A stretch of 64,000 nucleotides of DNA from Pseudomonas fragi (GCF_900105835.1 NZ_LT629783.1:4982501-5046500); one strand, 5' to 3'. Shown: positions 38,889 to 48,513, counted from the first letter of the stretch. The notes: generated by a model not told the origin, from the letters alone. Numbers and translations: made by a program.

Positions 38889-40099
38889 ATATTTTATTGT
38901 TGTGCACGAAGTTTTCTATGGATGAAAATGATCCTTGGCTCACCAATGAACTGGCAGGGTCATTGCAACGTGCAGGCAATAGAGTCACTGTGCTTTGTCT
39001 CGACTGGGCTGGAAAGCTTGGCAGTGAGAAAAGTGCTTTTTTTACTACGTCGGCCGGCACGCAAGTCTATGTCGAGAAGCCAGTCTCCGTGTTCCGTCGT
39101 TTTTCGCTACTGTCCAAGCTCTTTAAATGGGCTGGATCTTCTTGCGTGGCTTCACTGCGGGTTGCAAGGCTGGAGAGAGAAAATAACTATGATTTGGTTA
39201 TTTGCTTTTCTCCCTTGGTAACCATGGGCCTTCCTGCTGCCTGGCTGGCGGGAGTGAAAAAGAAAAACTCGCTCCTTATTCAATGGGACTTTTTTCCTTA
39301 TCATCAACGGCAGATTGGCATGATGTCGCCCGGGGTGGTTTTTAATATCGCCAGGAAAGTAGAAGGCTACTTGATTAGTCGCTTTAAATATATTGGTTGT
39401 CTGTCACCCGCCAATATTGCCTATTTGCAATCGCATTACCCGATCCGTCGTGAACAGCATGTGTTTACCCTGCCTATCTGGGGGGAGGGTAGCGCTTTGC
39501 CTAAGAGCGATGTTTCCTTGGTGCGCGAAAAGTATGCACTTCCCGAAGACAAGGCCATTATTGTCTTTGGTGGGCAGCTGGTGCATGGGCGTGGGATAGA
39601 AGATATTTTGGCCGTTGCCCATCTGGCCAAGCAGCAGTCTCTCCCTGTCGTGTTTTTGATCATCGGTAGTGGGTCGTTAGAATCCCTTGTGGATGATTAT
39701 ATTTGTGCGGGGCATGCGAACGTTATTCGCTTCGCGCATGTTCCACGCCAAGAGTATCTCGAAATAATTGCTGCTTGTGATTTGGCTCTGGTATGCACCG
39801 TCAGGGATGTCGATGTGCCGAGCTATCCGTCTAAAACGATCGATTACTTGAGAGTGGGTCTCCCCATAGTCGCTTCAGTTGAAAAAACAACGGACTATGG
39901 AGAACACATTGCACAGTTGGGAGTGGGGGTTTATACCGAAGCGGGTAACCCTGAAGCGCTCCTTGGTGTCATTGACAATCTACTGAAAAATCCGGATCTA
40001 CTGGGCGCGATGAAGGCGCAGGGCCCCACCTGTTTTAAAGAGTATTTTGAAGTCGATCGCGTTGTCTCAAAACTTTTAAACGTTGTTGCAGTACATTAA
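38885..40099 (+). CDS. Family 4-type glycosyltransferase
   Basis: A 404-residue GT-B glycosyltransferase. The N-terminal domain begins MNILLLCTKFSMDENDPWLTNEL, with a possible LVICFSPLVTMGLPAAWLAG acceptor region. The C-terminal domain has the GT4 pattern: IIVFGGQLVHGRGIEDILAVA, FLIIGSGSLE, and CTVRDVDVPSYPSKTIDYLRVGLPIVAS, where the SKTIDY part replaces the usual E-x7-E motif. It starts with a GTG that overlaps the wzx stop. Donor and linkage cannot be read; it is one of only two dedicated glycosyltransferases in the locus. Lower GC than the flanks. Confidence 0.82.
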   Translation: MNILLLCTKFSMDENDPWLTNELAGSLQRAGNRVTVLCLDWAGKLGSEKSAFFTTSAGTQVYVEKPVSVFRRFSLLSKLFKWAGSSCVASLRVARLERENNYDLVICFSPLVTMGLPAAWLAGVKKKNSLLIQWDFFPYHQRQIGMMSPGVVFNIARKVEGYLISRFKYIGCLSPANIAYLQSHYPIRREQHVFTLPIWGEGSALPKSDVSLVREKYALPEDKAIIVFGGQLVHGRGIEDILAVAHLAKQQSLPVVFLIIGSGSLESLVDDYICAGHANVIRFAHVPRQEYLEIIAACDLALVCTVRDVDVPSYPSKTIDYLRVGLPIVASVEKTTDYGEHIAQLGVGVYTEAGNPEALLGVIDNLLKNPDLLGAMKAQGPTCFKEYFEVDRVVSKLLNVVAVH

Positions 40100-40118
40100 T
40101 TGGCTTATTAGGTGCTGA

Positions 40119-41414
40119 ATGCAGAATAAATTTGGAGCGTTTCAGTACCTGCCTTTATTCTGCGCCGGGGGCTATTTGTGCTTGACCGTGGCCCTTTTTT
40201 TCTGGGGGGCATTTCACTGGCCTGTGGACAACGGCGGTCTATTGGCACTGTTTTTGGGTATCACTTTATTTGGCATCGGCTTGGGTTTTTTTATCGGTGT
40301 CGTAAAGCAAGGGGCAGGCAACGAGTTAAGGTCCTGGAGGACTTTTTATCGTATCGGTGCCGTCGCCAGCACGGCATTGGTTTTTCCGGCAACTTGGGTA
40401 TACACAGGTAAATGGCCTTGGGAAATTTTCAGTGTATTGGGCGATCAGGGACTTGCTTACCGTGAAATGCTGATGGCGCTTGAGGCCGATGAATCAGGAG
40501 TCAGGGGCTATCTGGCCATTGTGCGAGCTGTTTTAGCCCCTTTTGTATTTTGCGTTGTTCCCTTCGCAATCTTGAAGTGGAAAGAACTCAACAAATTGGA
40601 TGTGCTGCTGCTGATTTGTCATGTCCTCGCCATTCTGGTCTTTTCGTTTATGCGTGGAACAGATCGTGAAACGGGAGACTTGCTGGTCTATGTAATTATG
40701 GTGTCAACGGTTGTCATTGCCCGACTGACTGTCAGGGATGGTCGTTTTCCATTTAAGTTGTCTCGAATTATTGTGATCTCGCTCTTTCTGGGCGCTGTTT
40801 TCTTTTTTACCTTTTCGCTATTTATCGAGCGCAAGGAATCAAGGATGGGAGGGGCTGAAAGCTTTTGTATTGCACAGGGGGTCGTATGTTCAGAGCGTGA
40901 CCCTAGAGAGGCAGAGCTGTTCAAAGGCAGCGCATTTGCTTTCGAAATGCTTACCGCCTATGTGTCCCAAGGCTATTTTGGACTTTCCTTAGGGCTTAAG
41001 GAGGAATTTACATCGACCTATGGGTTAGGTCACTCGTCATTCATCATGAGCATGTACACAAAATTTTTTGACGATTCAATGTACAAAAGAAGTTATCTGT
41101 ACAAGATCAGTCAGGCGGGTTGGGATGACAAGGCCCAGTGGTCGACAATTTTTGCGTGGATTGCCAGCGACGTCAGCTTCCCGGCAGTCCCCCTATTGAT
41201 GGTTGTCTTTGGGTTCTTGTGGGGAAGTTCCTGGCGGAGCGCTGTTGTGTATGGCAGTGATACGGGGGCTTTGATTTTTCTGTTTATGTCCCTGGCTGTT
41301 TTTTATATGCCCGCTAACAACCAGTTGACACAAACCCTGGATTCATACTTTGCGTTTGTGTTCTGGCTTTTTATGTGGTTGTGCAATTCCAGGAATAAAG
41401 ACAGCAACAGTTAA
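40119..41414 (+). CDS. wzy: Probable O-antigen polymerase (Wzy)
   Basis: A 431-residue protein made mostly of hydrophobic helices, about ten to twelve, with a larger loop around FSLFIERKESRMGGAESF to YKISQAGWDDKAQW that may be periplasmic. Wzy proteins share little sequence, so the call rests on topology and on its position between the flippase/glycosyltransferase and the sugar genes. It carries the RGTDRETGDLLVY loop. It could instead be another polytopic O-antigen protein. GC content is visibly lower than in the surrounding genes. fnlA follows by 27 bp. Confidence 0.7.
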   Translation: MQNKFGAFQYLPLFCAGGYLCLTVALFFWGAFHWPVDNGGLLALFLGITLFGIGLGFFIGVVKQGAGNELRSWRTFYRIGAVASTALVFPATWVYTGKWPWEIFSVLGDQGLAYREMLMALEADESGVRGYLAIVRAVLAPFVFCVVPFAILKWKELNKLDVLLLICHVLAILVFSFMRGTDRETGDLLVYVIMVSTVVIARLTVRDGRFPFKLSRIIVISLFLGAVFFFTFSLFIERKESRMGGAESFCIAQGVVCSERDPREAELFKGSAFAFEMLTAYVSQGYFGLSLGLKEEFTSTYGLGHSSFIMSMYTKFFDDSMYKRSYLYKISQAGWDDKAQWSTIFAWIASDVSFPAVPLLMVVFGFLWGSSWRSAVVYGSDTGALIFLFMSLAVFYMPANNQLTQTLDSYFAFVFWLFMWLCNSRNKDSNS

Positions 41415-41441
41415 CTGTGTTTTTGAGCGAGTGAGGTTTTC

Positions 41442-42470
41442 ATGTTTAAAGATAAAACGCTTCTGATTACCGGTGGCACAGGTTCTTTTGGTAATGCAGT
41501 GCTTAAAAGGTTCCTGTCTACCGATATCAAAGAAATCCGAATTTTTAGCCGTGATGAAAAAAAGCAAGATGACATGCGTAAGCGTTTTGCCAGTGATAAG
41601 CTAAAGTTTTATATTGGCGATGTGCGTGACTATCAAAGCATTTTGAATGCAACCCGCGGTGTTGATTTTATTTTTCATGCTGCCGCGCTCAAGCAAGTTC
41701 CATCGTGTGAGTTTCACCCGATGGAGGCTGTCAAGACCAACGTGTTGGGTACCGATAATGTTCTTGAAGCGGCGATTCAAAACAATATCAAGCGTGTCAT
41801 TTGCCTGAGCACTGATAAAGCTGTGTACCCTATCAATGCAATGGGCATTTCCAAGGCGATGATGGAAAAGGTCATGGTCGCCAAATCACGTGCAGGCAAC
41901 TCAACGGTCATTTGTGCGACCCGTTATGGCAACGTCATGGCTTCCCGTGGTTCGGTCATTCCGTTGTTCATTGATCAGATTCGGGCAGGCAAGTCGCTGT
42001 CGATCACCGACCCGAACATGACGCGTTTTATGATGACGCTGGCCGATGCGGTCGACCTCGTTTTGTATGCCTTTGAACATGGCAACAATGGCGATATTTT
42101 CGTGCAAAAGGCGCCGGCGGCTACGGTCGATGTCCTGGCCCGTGCGCTAACGGACTTGGTAGGCAAGCCCCAACACCCGATTCAGGTTATCGGTACTCGC
42201 CACGGTGAAAAGTTGTACGAGGCCTTATTGAGTCGTGAAGAAATGGCCTGCGCAGAGGATATGGGCGATTACTTCCGGGTTTTGCCAGATCTTCGTGACC
42301 TGAACTACAGCAAATTTGTTGAGCAGGGCGAAGAGAAAATTTCTCAGACAGAAGACTACAACTCGCATAACACCGAGCGTCTCGACGTTGAAGGCATGAA
42401 GCGCTTGCTACTCAAACTGGATTTTATGCGTGCGATCCAGCGCGGCGAATTTGCAACGCCTGAGGAGTGA
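41442..42470 (+). CDS. fnlA: UDP-GlcNAc 4,6-dehydratase / 5-epimerase (UDP-L-FucNAc pathway, first enzyme)
   Basis: A 342-residue short-type NDP-sugar dehydratase of the WbjB/FnlA/CapE group. NAD motif TGGTGSFGNAV is at about 10-20; STDKAVYP and MGISK give the S-M-x3-K catalytic group in which Met replaces the usual Tyr. It is soluble, unlike WbpM. It produces the 4-keto-6-deoxy intermediate for UDP-L-FucNAc with the next two genes; the same three-gene order is found in P. aeruginosa O11 (wbjBCD) and S. aureus cap5EFG. GAGTGAGG precedes the ATG. Confidence 0.9.
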   Translation: MFKDKTLLITGGTGSFGNAVLKRFLSTDIKEIRIFSRDEKKQDDMRKRFASDKLKFYIGDVRDYQSILNATRGVDFIFHAAALKQVPSCEFHPMEAVKTNVLGTDNVLEAAIQNNIKRVICLSTDKAVYPINAMGISKAMMEKVMVAKSRAGNSTVICATRYGNVMASRGSVIPLFIDQIRAGKSLSITDPNMTRFMMTLADAVDLVLYAFEHGNNGDIFVQKAPAATVDVLARALTDLVGKPQHPIQVIGTRHGEKLYEALLSREEMACAEDMGDYFRVLPDLRDLNYSKFVEQGEEKISQTEDYNSHNTERLDVEGMKRLLLKLDFMRAIQRGEFATPEE

Positions 42471-42472
42471 CC

Positions 42473-43591
42473 ATGAAGGTTCTGATTACGGGTGCAAATG
42501 GATTTGTTGGAAAAAATCTTGCCGTACATTTGAAAGAGCGCAAAGACATTGAAGTGCTTTGTGCTTTTCGCGACGATGACCCAGCGTCCCTGATTACAAA
42601 GGTCGCTCAGGTTGATTTTATTTTTCATCTTGCCGGGGTCAATCGCCCCAAAGATGTAGAAGAGTTTAAAGCCGGCAACACTGACTTGACCCAGCAGTTG
42701 GCAGACGCGATTGTTGCCAGTGGCCGGAAAATCCCGTTGGTCTACACGTCTTCCACTCAGGCGGCACAGGACAACGCTTACGGTTTGAGCAAGCTTGGGG
42801 CTGAAGACGTTCTGACCCGCCTGGCAGCGACTCACGGCAGCAATGTGTATTTATTCCGCCTGCCGAATGTTTTTGGCAAGTGGGCGCGACCGAACTATAA
42901 CTCCGCTGTCGCGACGTTCTGCCATAACATTGCTCGGGGTTTGCCGATACAGATCAATGACCCTTGCGCGCAGATTACCCTGGTTTATATTGATGATGTG
43001 GTCAGGCATTTTGTGGCGTTAATGGATGGCCTGAAGCCAGACGCGTCGTTTGTGACGGTGGAACCGCAGTACGAGATCACCGTAGGCGATTTGTCCAAAA
43101 CGCTGCACGCTTTCCGTGAGAGCCGCAATACGCTGATTACGGAGCCTGTCGGTAAAGGCTTGATTCGCGCGCTGTATTCCACTTACCTGAGTTATTTGCC
43201 GCCAGAAAGCTTTACCTACGAGGTACCGAAGTATGGTGACCCTCGTGGTGTATTTGTCGAAATGCTCAAGACCCCCGATGCGGGGCAGTTCTCGTACTTT
43301 ACAGCGCACCCCGGGATCACCCGTGGCGGCCACTATCACCACACCAAAACGGAAAAGTTTTTAGTGATCCGCGGTGAGGCCAGTTTCAAGTTCAGGCACA
43401 TCGTGACGGGTGAGTTTTATGAACTCCACACAAGTGGAGAACAACCCGTTATTGTTGAGACGGTGCCTGGCTGGACCCACGACGTTACCAATATCGGCCA
43501 AGAAGAAATGATTGTCATGCTGTGGGCAAATGAAATATTTGATCGAGCACATCCTGATACATACGCATTGGCCGTCGGTGATCACGCTTAA
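42473..43591 (+). CDS. fnlB: UDP-4-keto-sugar reductase/epimerase with C-terminal cupin (UDP-L-FucNAc pathway)
   Basis: A 372-residue protein of the WbjC/FnlB/CapF type. The N-terminal SDR has the motif TGANGFVGKNLAVHL and a catalytic Tyr in AYGLSKLGAED. From about residue 250 a cupin follows (HPGITRGGHYHHTKTEKFLVIRGEASFKF), a metal-type His cluster. CapF-type enzymes epimerise at C3 with the cupin and reduce C4 with the SDR. The ATG at 42473 has TGAGGAG 6 nt upstream and is preferred to GTG 42467; the gap from fnlA is 2 bp. Confidence 0.9.
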   Translation: MKVLITGANGFVGKNLAVHLKERKDIEVLCAFRDDDPASLITKVAQVDFIFHLAGVNRPKDVEEFKAGNTDLTQQLADAIVASGRKIPLVYTSSTQAAQDNAYGLSKLGAEDVLTRLAATHGSNVYLFRLPNVFGKWARPNYNSAVATFCHNIARGLPIQINDPCAQITLVYIDDVVRHFVALMDGLKPDASFVTVEPQYEITVGDLSKTLHAFRESRNTLITEPVGKGLIRALYSTYLSYLPPESFTYEVPKYGDPRGVFVEMLKTPDAGQFSYFTAHPGITRGGHYHHTKTEKFLVIRGEASFKFRHIVTGEFYELHTSGEQPVIVETVPGWTHDVTNIGQEEMIVMLWANEIFDRAHPDTYALAVGDHA

Positions 43592-43614
43592 GCTGCTTGG
43601 AGTAGAGACTTGTT

Positions 43615-44745
43615 ATGAAAAAATTGAAAGTTGTTACTGTTGTCGGCACCCGACCGGAAATCATTCGTTTGTCTCGCGTCATGGCAGCACTGGACGAGCA
43701 CTGTGACCATATTCTGGTACACACCGGTCAAAATTATGACTACGAATTGAATCAGATATTCTTTGATGATCTGGAGATTCGTAAACCGGATCATTTTTTA
43801 AACGCGGCGGGTGCCAGCGGAGCGGAAACGATCGGTAATGTCATTATCGCCGTAGACCGTGTGCTTGCAGAGATCGAGCCTCACGCGCTGTTGGTCCTGG
43901 GCGATACCAATAGCTGTATGGCTGTTATTCCTGCCAAACGTCGCAAGATTCCTACGTTCCATATGGAAGCTGGTAATCGTTGTTTTGATATGCGCGTCCC
44001 TGAGGAGATCAATCGTCGTATTGTCGACCACACGGCGGACATCAACCTGACCTACAGCACCATTGCACGTGACTATCTGCTGCGAGAAGGCCTCTCTCCG
44101 GATATGGTCATCAAAACCGGCAGTCCGATGTTCGAAGTGCTCAATCATTATCGTCCAGGTATTGATGCTTCTGATGTGCTTGAGCGCCTGGGGCTTGAAG
44201 CGGGCAAGTTTTTTGTTGTGAGCGCCCATCGTGAAGAAAACATTGATTCTGACAAGAACTTCCTGAAGCTGGTTGATGTGTTGAACGCAGTTGCCGAGCA
44301 TTATGGTTATCCGGTGATTGTCTCCACTCATCCGCGCACCCAAAAGCGTGTCGATGCCATGGGCGTGACATTCCACGAACAGGTGCGTTTGCTCAAACCG
44401 CTGGGTTTCAAAGACTACAACAAGCTACAGCTTGACGCCAAGGCGGCACTCTCCGACAGCGGTACCATTAATGAAGAGTCGTCGATCCTTAACTTCGCGG
44501 CCTTGAACTTGCGTGAAGCCCATGAACGCCCGGAAGGTATGGAAGAAGCCGCTGTGATGATGGTGGGCCTGGAGGTTGAGCGGGTGATGCAGGCTTTGGC
44601 ATTGCTGGAGAGCCAGAAACGTGGTGCAAACCGCTCGTTTCGTCTGGTAGAGGACTACAGCATGCCAAATGTCTCCGACAAAATTGTTCGCATCATTCAC
44701 AGCTATCGCGACTACGTCATGCGTGTGGTCTGGAAAAGGTATTAA
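43615..44745 (+). CDS. fnlC: UDP-N-acetylglucosamine 2-epimerase-type enzyme (UDP-L-FucNAc pathway, last enzyme)
   Basis: A 376-residue non-hydrolysing 2-epimerase of the WecB fold. Motifs: VVGTRPEIIRLSR, HTGQNYDYELNQIFFDDL, HMEAGNRCFDMRVPEEINRRIVDHTADINL and SAHREENIDSDKNFLK, plus LSDSGTINEESS. In the FnlC/WbjD/CapG branch it acts on the product of the previous enzyme to give UDP-L-FucNAc. Context with fnlA and fnlB separates it from a housekeeping wecB. It is followed by the WbuB-like transferase after 4 bp. Confidence 0.9.
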   Translation: MKKLKVVTVVGTRPEIIRLSRVMAALDEHCDHILVHTGQNYDYELNQIFFDDLEIRKPDHFLNAAGASGAETIGNVIIAVDRVLAEIEPHALLVLGDTNSCMAVIPAKRRKIPTFHMEAGNRCFDMRVPEEINRRIVDHTADINLTYSTIARDYLLREGLSPDMVIKTGSPMFEVLNHYRPGIDASDVLERLGLEAGKFFVVSAHREENIDSDKNFLKLVDVLNAVAEHYGYPVIVSTHPRTQKRVDAMGVTFHEQVRLLKPLGFKDYNKLQLDAKAALSDSGTINEESSILNFAALNLREAHERPEGMEEAAVMMVGLEVERVMQALALLESQKRGANRSFRLVEDYSMPNVSDKIVRIIHSYRDYVMRVVWKRY

Positions 44746-44749
44746 GTAA

Positions 44750-45970
44750 ATGGCAGTCCGTATTTTACTGATGACTCAATGGTTTGACCCAGAGCCAACA
44801 TTCAAGGGGCTGGTCTTCGCTCGTGAGTTAGTGAAACAGGGCTTTGAAGTCGAGGTGGTTACGGGCTTTCCAAATTATCCAGGCGGCAAGATCTATCCTG
44901 GATTTAAACAGAGGCTGATACAGCGAGAATTAATTGATGGTGTAAATGTCACGCGTGTTCCGCTTTATCCTAGTCATGGGCAAAGTGGTATTGGGCGTGT
45001 TATCAATTATGTGAGTTTTGCGGCATCCAGTCTTTTTTATGGTTTGTTTTTCGCCAAGCGACCTGACGTTATCTATGCGTATCACCCGCCTCTGACAGTA
45101 GGCATAGCCGCTTCGTTTATACGTTTATTTCGTCGTGTACCGGTGGTGTATGATATTCAGGATATGTGGCCGGATACGTTGAAAGCAACCGGCATGTTTT
45201 CCAACGAAAAACTGCTAAGCATTGTGTCTCGCGTCTGTGATTGGGTATACCGCCGGGTCGACAGGCTGGTTGTGCTGTCGCCAGGGTTCAAAGCCATTTT
45301 GATTGAACGTGGTGTGCCGGAAGCGAAAATTGAAATTATTTACAACTGGTGTGCTGAAGATCATCTGACTGCGGGTTCGGGCCCCGCTTTTTCTTTTTCC
45401 AATGCTTCTAAATTTCACATCCTGTTTGCCGGGAATATGGGCAAGGCCCAGGCGTTGGATTCTGTGTTGGAAGCTGCCGAAATTTTGCAGTCGCGGGGCA
45501 GCTCTGCCGAGTTTATCTTTCTCGGGGGAGGGGTTGAAGTTGACCGGCTCAAGAACTTGGCTGCCCAGAATTCGTTGGCCAATGTTGCTTTCTTGCCTGC
45601 TGTGCCGATGACGGAGGTAGGCCGTTATCTCCAGGCCGCGGATGCCTTGTTGGTTCACCTTAAAAAAGATCCACTGTTTGCCATTACGATTCCTTCCAAG
45701 ACGCAAGCTTACATGGCGGTGGGTAAACCTTTGTTGATGGCGGTTGAAGGCGATGCTGCCGACTTGGTCAAGCAAAGCGGTTGTGGTCTGGTTGTGGAGC
45801 CCGAGAATGCAGCGTCTCTTGTGTCGGCAGTGGAGGTGCTTCTGGCGGCCAAAGATGAAGAGCGTGCCTTGATGGCTGATAAGGGGCGTGAGTTTTATCA
45901 GAGCCATTTATCCCTTCAACAGGGCGGGGTGAAATTCGCGAGGATATTTAACCAGTTGGCGAAAAAGTAA
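44750..45970 (+). CDS. wbuB: WbuB-like glycosyltransferase, probable L-FucNAc transferase
   Basis: A 406-residue GT4 enzyme. The N-terminus MAVRILLMTQWFDPEPTFKGLVFARELVKQG and the RVPLYPSHGQSGIGRVINYVSF and YDIQDMWPDTLKATGMF blocks match the WbuB group, known to transfer L-FucNAc onto an N-acetylhexosamine in O26-like repeats. The C-terminal domain has the EGDAADLVKQSGCGLVVEPENAASL donor region. It follows fnlC directly, consistent with using UDP-L-FucNAc. The gene symbol follows the E. coli family name. Confidence 0.82.
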   Translation: MAVRILLMTQWFDPEPTFKGLVFARELVKQGFEVEVVTGFPNYPGGKIYPGFKQRLIQRELIDGVNVTRVPLYPSHGQSGIGRVINYVSFAASSLFYGLFFAKRPDVIYAYHPPLTVGIAASFIRLFRRVPVVYDIQDMWPDTLKATGMFSNEKLLSIVSRVCDWVYRRVDRLVVLSPGFKAILIERGVPEAKIEIIYNWCAEDHLTAGSGPAFSFSNASKFHILFAGNMGKAQALDSVLEAAEILQSRGSSAEFIFLGGGVEVDRLKNLAAQNSLANVAFLPAVPMTEVGRYLQAADALLVHLKKDPLFAITIPSKTQAYMAVGKPLLMAVEGDAADLVKQSGCGLVVEPENAASLVSAVEVLLAAKDEERALMADKGREFYQSHLSLQQGGVKFARIFNQLAKK

Positions 45971-46026
45971 TTTTTTCTCGATTATCAAACCATAGCCGAA
46001 GGTTGGGCGTGGTGCGGGTGAGGTTT

Positions 46027-47253
46027 ATGCTCAAACGTCTTTTTGACATTGTTGTATCTTTTGTTGCACTGGTTGTGTTGTCCCCGGTTGTTCTTTTTGT
46101 GGCCTGGAAAGTTAGAAAACACTTGGGCTCGCCGGTTATTTTTCGGCAAGTGCGTCCAGGTCTGTATGGCAAACCATTTGAGATGCTTAAATTCAGAAGC
46201 ATGCGTGATGCCCTGGATAAGGCAGGTAACCCACTCCCTGATAATCAACGAATGACAGGGTTCGGCAGCTTTTTACGCTCCAGCAGCCTGGACGAATTGC
46301 CTGGCCTCTGGAATGTATTGAAAGGTGAGATGAGTCTGGTTGGCCCCCGGCCATTGTTGATGGAGTATTTGCCGCTCTACAGTGCTGAACAATCACGTCG
46401 TCATGATGTAAAACCGGGAATCACAGGCTGGGCACAAGTCAATGGTCGTAATGCAATCAGTTGGGAACAGAAGTTTCAGTACGATATTTGGTATGTTGAC
46501 CATCAGTCATTTTGGCTGGACCTGAAGATCCTTGCCCTGACTGTGAAGAAAGTTTTTGTTCGTGAAGGGATAAGTGCTGAGGGTGAGGTCACCATGCCAA
46601 GGTTTCTGGGTGATGCGCCAACACGCAAGCTCGCTATTCTGGGGGCGGGTGGGCACGCAAAGGTGGTTGCCGACACTGCTGAATGCTGTGGCTGGAAGAA
46701 TATAGAGATTTTTGATGACAGTTGGCCCTCGGTTTGCCTCACAGGCGATTGGTCAGTTGTGGGTGATACGCAGGTACTACTGTCGCGTTTGCAGGAGTTT
46801 TCTGGCGTGGTAGTTGCGATCGGCAATAATGAAGTCCGGACTGCAAAGATTGAATTATTGATCCGCCACGGTGGGCCTCTTGTAACCCTGATCCACCCTT
46901 CAGCGACGATCAGTCGATACGCCAAGCTCGGGGCTGGGGTAGTAGCTTTTGCAGGGGTTGTTGTGAATGCCGGAGTTACGATTGGCGATGGAGCCATTTT
47001 GAATACGGGTTGCAGTATTGATCACGATTGTATTTTGGATGTTTGTGTACATGTCAGTCCAGGCGCAAGGATAGCTGGGGCCGTACGTATTGGCCGGTTG
47101 AGTTGGGTCGGGATTGGTGCCAGCGTCAGGCAAACAATCAATATTGGCGCGCATGTCACAGTGGGTGCCGGCGCTGCCGTGGTTAACGATATTGCTGATG
47201 GTGTGACAGTTGTCGGTGTACCCGCTAAAGTCCTGCCTGGCCATAAATTTTAG
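46027..47253 (+). CDS. Fused phosphoglycosyltransferase (PglC-like) and sugar N-acetyltransferase (PglD-like)
   Basis: A 408-residue fusion. Residues 1-190 are a small monotopic phosphoglycosyltransferase: re-entrant N-terminal helix (about 6-27), KFRSM at 55-59, the catalytic Asp89-Glu90 pair in SLDELPGLWN, and SLVGPRPL. Residues 200-408 are a PglD-type acetyltransferase: KLAILGAGGHAKVVAD (sugar-binding Rossmann part), then a left-handed hexapeptide beta-helix (about 300-390) with likely catalytic His333 in IDHDC. The same fusion order is known in Neisseria PglB. It would acetylate UDP-4-amino-sugar and put it on undecaprenyl phosphate. ATG 46027 is preferred to an upstream start at 46003. 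Confidence 0.87.
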   Translation: MLKRLFDIVVSFVALVVLSPVVLFVAWKVRKHLGSPVIFRQVRPGLYGKPFEMLKFRSMRDALDKAGNPLPDNQRMTGFGSFLRSSSLDELPGLWNVLKGEMSLVGPRPLLMEYLPLYSAEQSRRHDVKPGITGWAQVNGRNAISWEQKFQYDIWYVDHQSFWLDLKILALTVKKVFVREGISAEGEVTMPRFLGDAPTRKLAILGAGGHAKVVADTAECCGWKNIEIFDDSWPSVCLTGDWSVVGDTQVLLSRLQEFSGVVVAIGNNEVRTAKIELLIRHGGPLVTLIHPSATISRYAKLGAGVVAFAGVVVNAGVTIGDGAILNTGCSIDHDCILDVCVHVSPGARIAGAVRIGRLSWVGIGASVRQTINIGAHVTVGAGAAVVNDIADGVTVVGVPAKVLPGHKF

Positions 47254-47334
47254 AAGTGCTTTTCACCGCTGTTTATGACATCCCGGACGTGCGCGGGTTG
47301 ACGTTTGCAACATTCAAATCAAGAGAACTGAATT

Positions 47335-48513
47335 GTGCTGAATACTCCATTTTCTCCCTGGCCCTCTTTCACTGAAGAAGAAGCCAATGCTGCACGCGAT
47401 GTCATCTTGTCGAACAAGGTCAATTACTGGACTGGCCAGGAAACGCGCTCGTTCGAGAAAGAATTTGCCGCATGGTCAGGTACCGAATATGCCGTAGCTC
47501 TGGCCAATGGCACAGTGGCGCTGGACTTGGCATTGAAAGCACTTGGCATTGGTGCCGGGGATGAAGTGATTGTTACGTCACGCACCTTTCTGGCGTCTGT
47601 CTCCAGTATTGTCAATGCGGGTGCGATCCCGGTTTTCGCCGATGTCGATCTTGATTCGCAGAATTTCACGGCAGACACCATCCGGTCGGTTTTGACCCCC
47701 CGCACCAAGGCACTGATCTGTGTTCACCTGGCAGGCTGGCCCTGTGACATGGACCCGATCATGGCCCTGGCCAATGAACATGGCCTGAAAGTGATCGAGG
47801 ATTGCGCCCAGGCTCACGGCGCTTATTACAAAGGTCGTCCGGTCGGCTCCATTGGTCATATCGGCGCCTGGTCGTTCTGCCAGGACAAGATCATGACCAC
47901 TGGCGGTGAAGGCGGCATGGTCACCACCAATGATCGCCAGCTATGGGCAGACATGTGGGCTTACAAGGATCATGGCAAAAGCTGGGAAGCGGTTTACGAG
48001 CGTGAACACGCACCTGGTTTTCGCTGGCTGCATGAAAGCTTCGGGACCAACTGGCGGATGCTTGAAGTGCAGGCGGTGATCGGCCGGATTCAGCTGCGTC
48101 GCATGCAGGACTGGCATCGTGCGCGTCTCGACAATGCCCTGGCCATCTGGACTGCTGCCCGGCTACTGCCTGCGCTACGTGTTCCCGACTTGCCAGACGA
48201 TGAAGTTCATGCAGCCTACAAGTGCTATGTTTTTGTTCGCCCGCAATGCCTGAAGCCGGATTGGTCCCGCGATCGCATTCTCAATGAGATTATCGCCCGG
48301 GGCGTGCCAGCTTTCTCTGGCTCTTGTTCCGAGGTCTATCTGGAGAAGGCGTTCGACAACACCGACTGGCGCCCGGCGCAACGTCTGGCCAATGCCAGGG
48401 AGCTGGGGGAGACGAGTATGATGTTTATGGTTCACCCAACCTTGACCGGTGAAGAGATCGGCTTGACCTGCAGGGTGATCAGTGATGTTGTTCAGCAAGC
48501 CTCGTTGCCGTGA
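47335..48513 (+). CDS. DegT/DnrJ/EryC1/StrS sugar aminotransferase (PglE-like)
   Basis: A 392-residue fold-type I PLP enzyme that would transaminate the 4-keto group of UDP-4-keto-6-deoxy-GlcNAc, giving the substrate for the acetyltransferase half of the preceding gene. The PLP lysine is Lys185 in SFCQDKIMTTGGEGGM; Asp156 in VIEDCAQAHGA pairs with the pyridine nitrogen, and LANGTVALDLALKALGIG holds the phosphate. Start is GTG 47335 with AAGAGAAC upstream. Position between the fused enzyme and wbpM supports a diNAcBac-type pathway. Stereochemistry (axial or equatorial amine) cannot be told. Confidence 0.85.
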   Translation: MLNTPFSPWPSFTEEEANAARDVILSNKVNYWTGQETRSFEKEFAAWSGTEYAVALANGTVALDLALKALGIGAGDEVIVTSRTFLASVSSIVNAGAIPVFADVDLDSQNFTADTIRSVLTPRTKALICVHLAGWPCDMDPIMALANEHGLKVIEDCAQAHGAYYKGRPVGSIGHIGAWSFCQDKIMTTGGEGGMVTTNDRQLWADMWAYKDHGKSWEAVYEREHAPGFRWLHESFGTNWRMLEVQAVIGRIQLRRMQDWHRARLDNALAIWTAARLLPALRVPDLPDDEVHAAYKCYVFVRPQCLKPDWSRDRILNEIIARGVPAFSGSCSEVYLEKAFDNTDWRPAQRLANARELGETSMMFMVHPTLTGEEIGLTCRVISDVVQQASLP

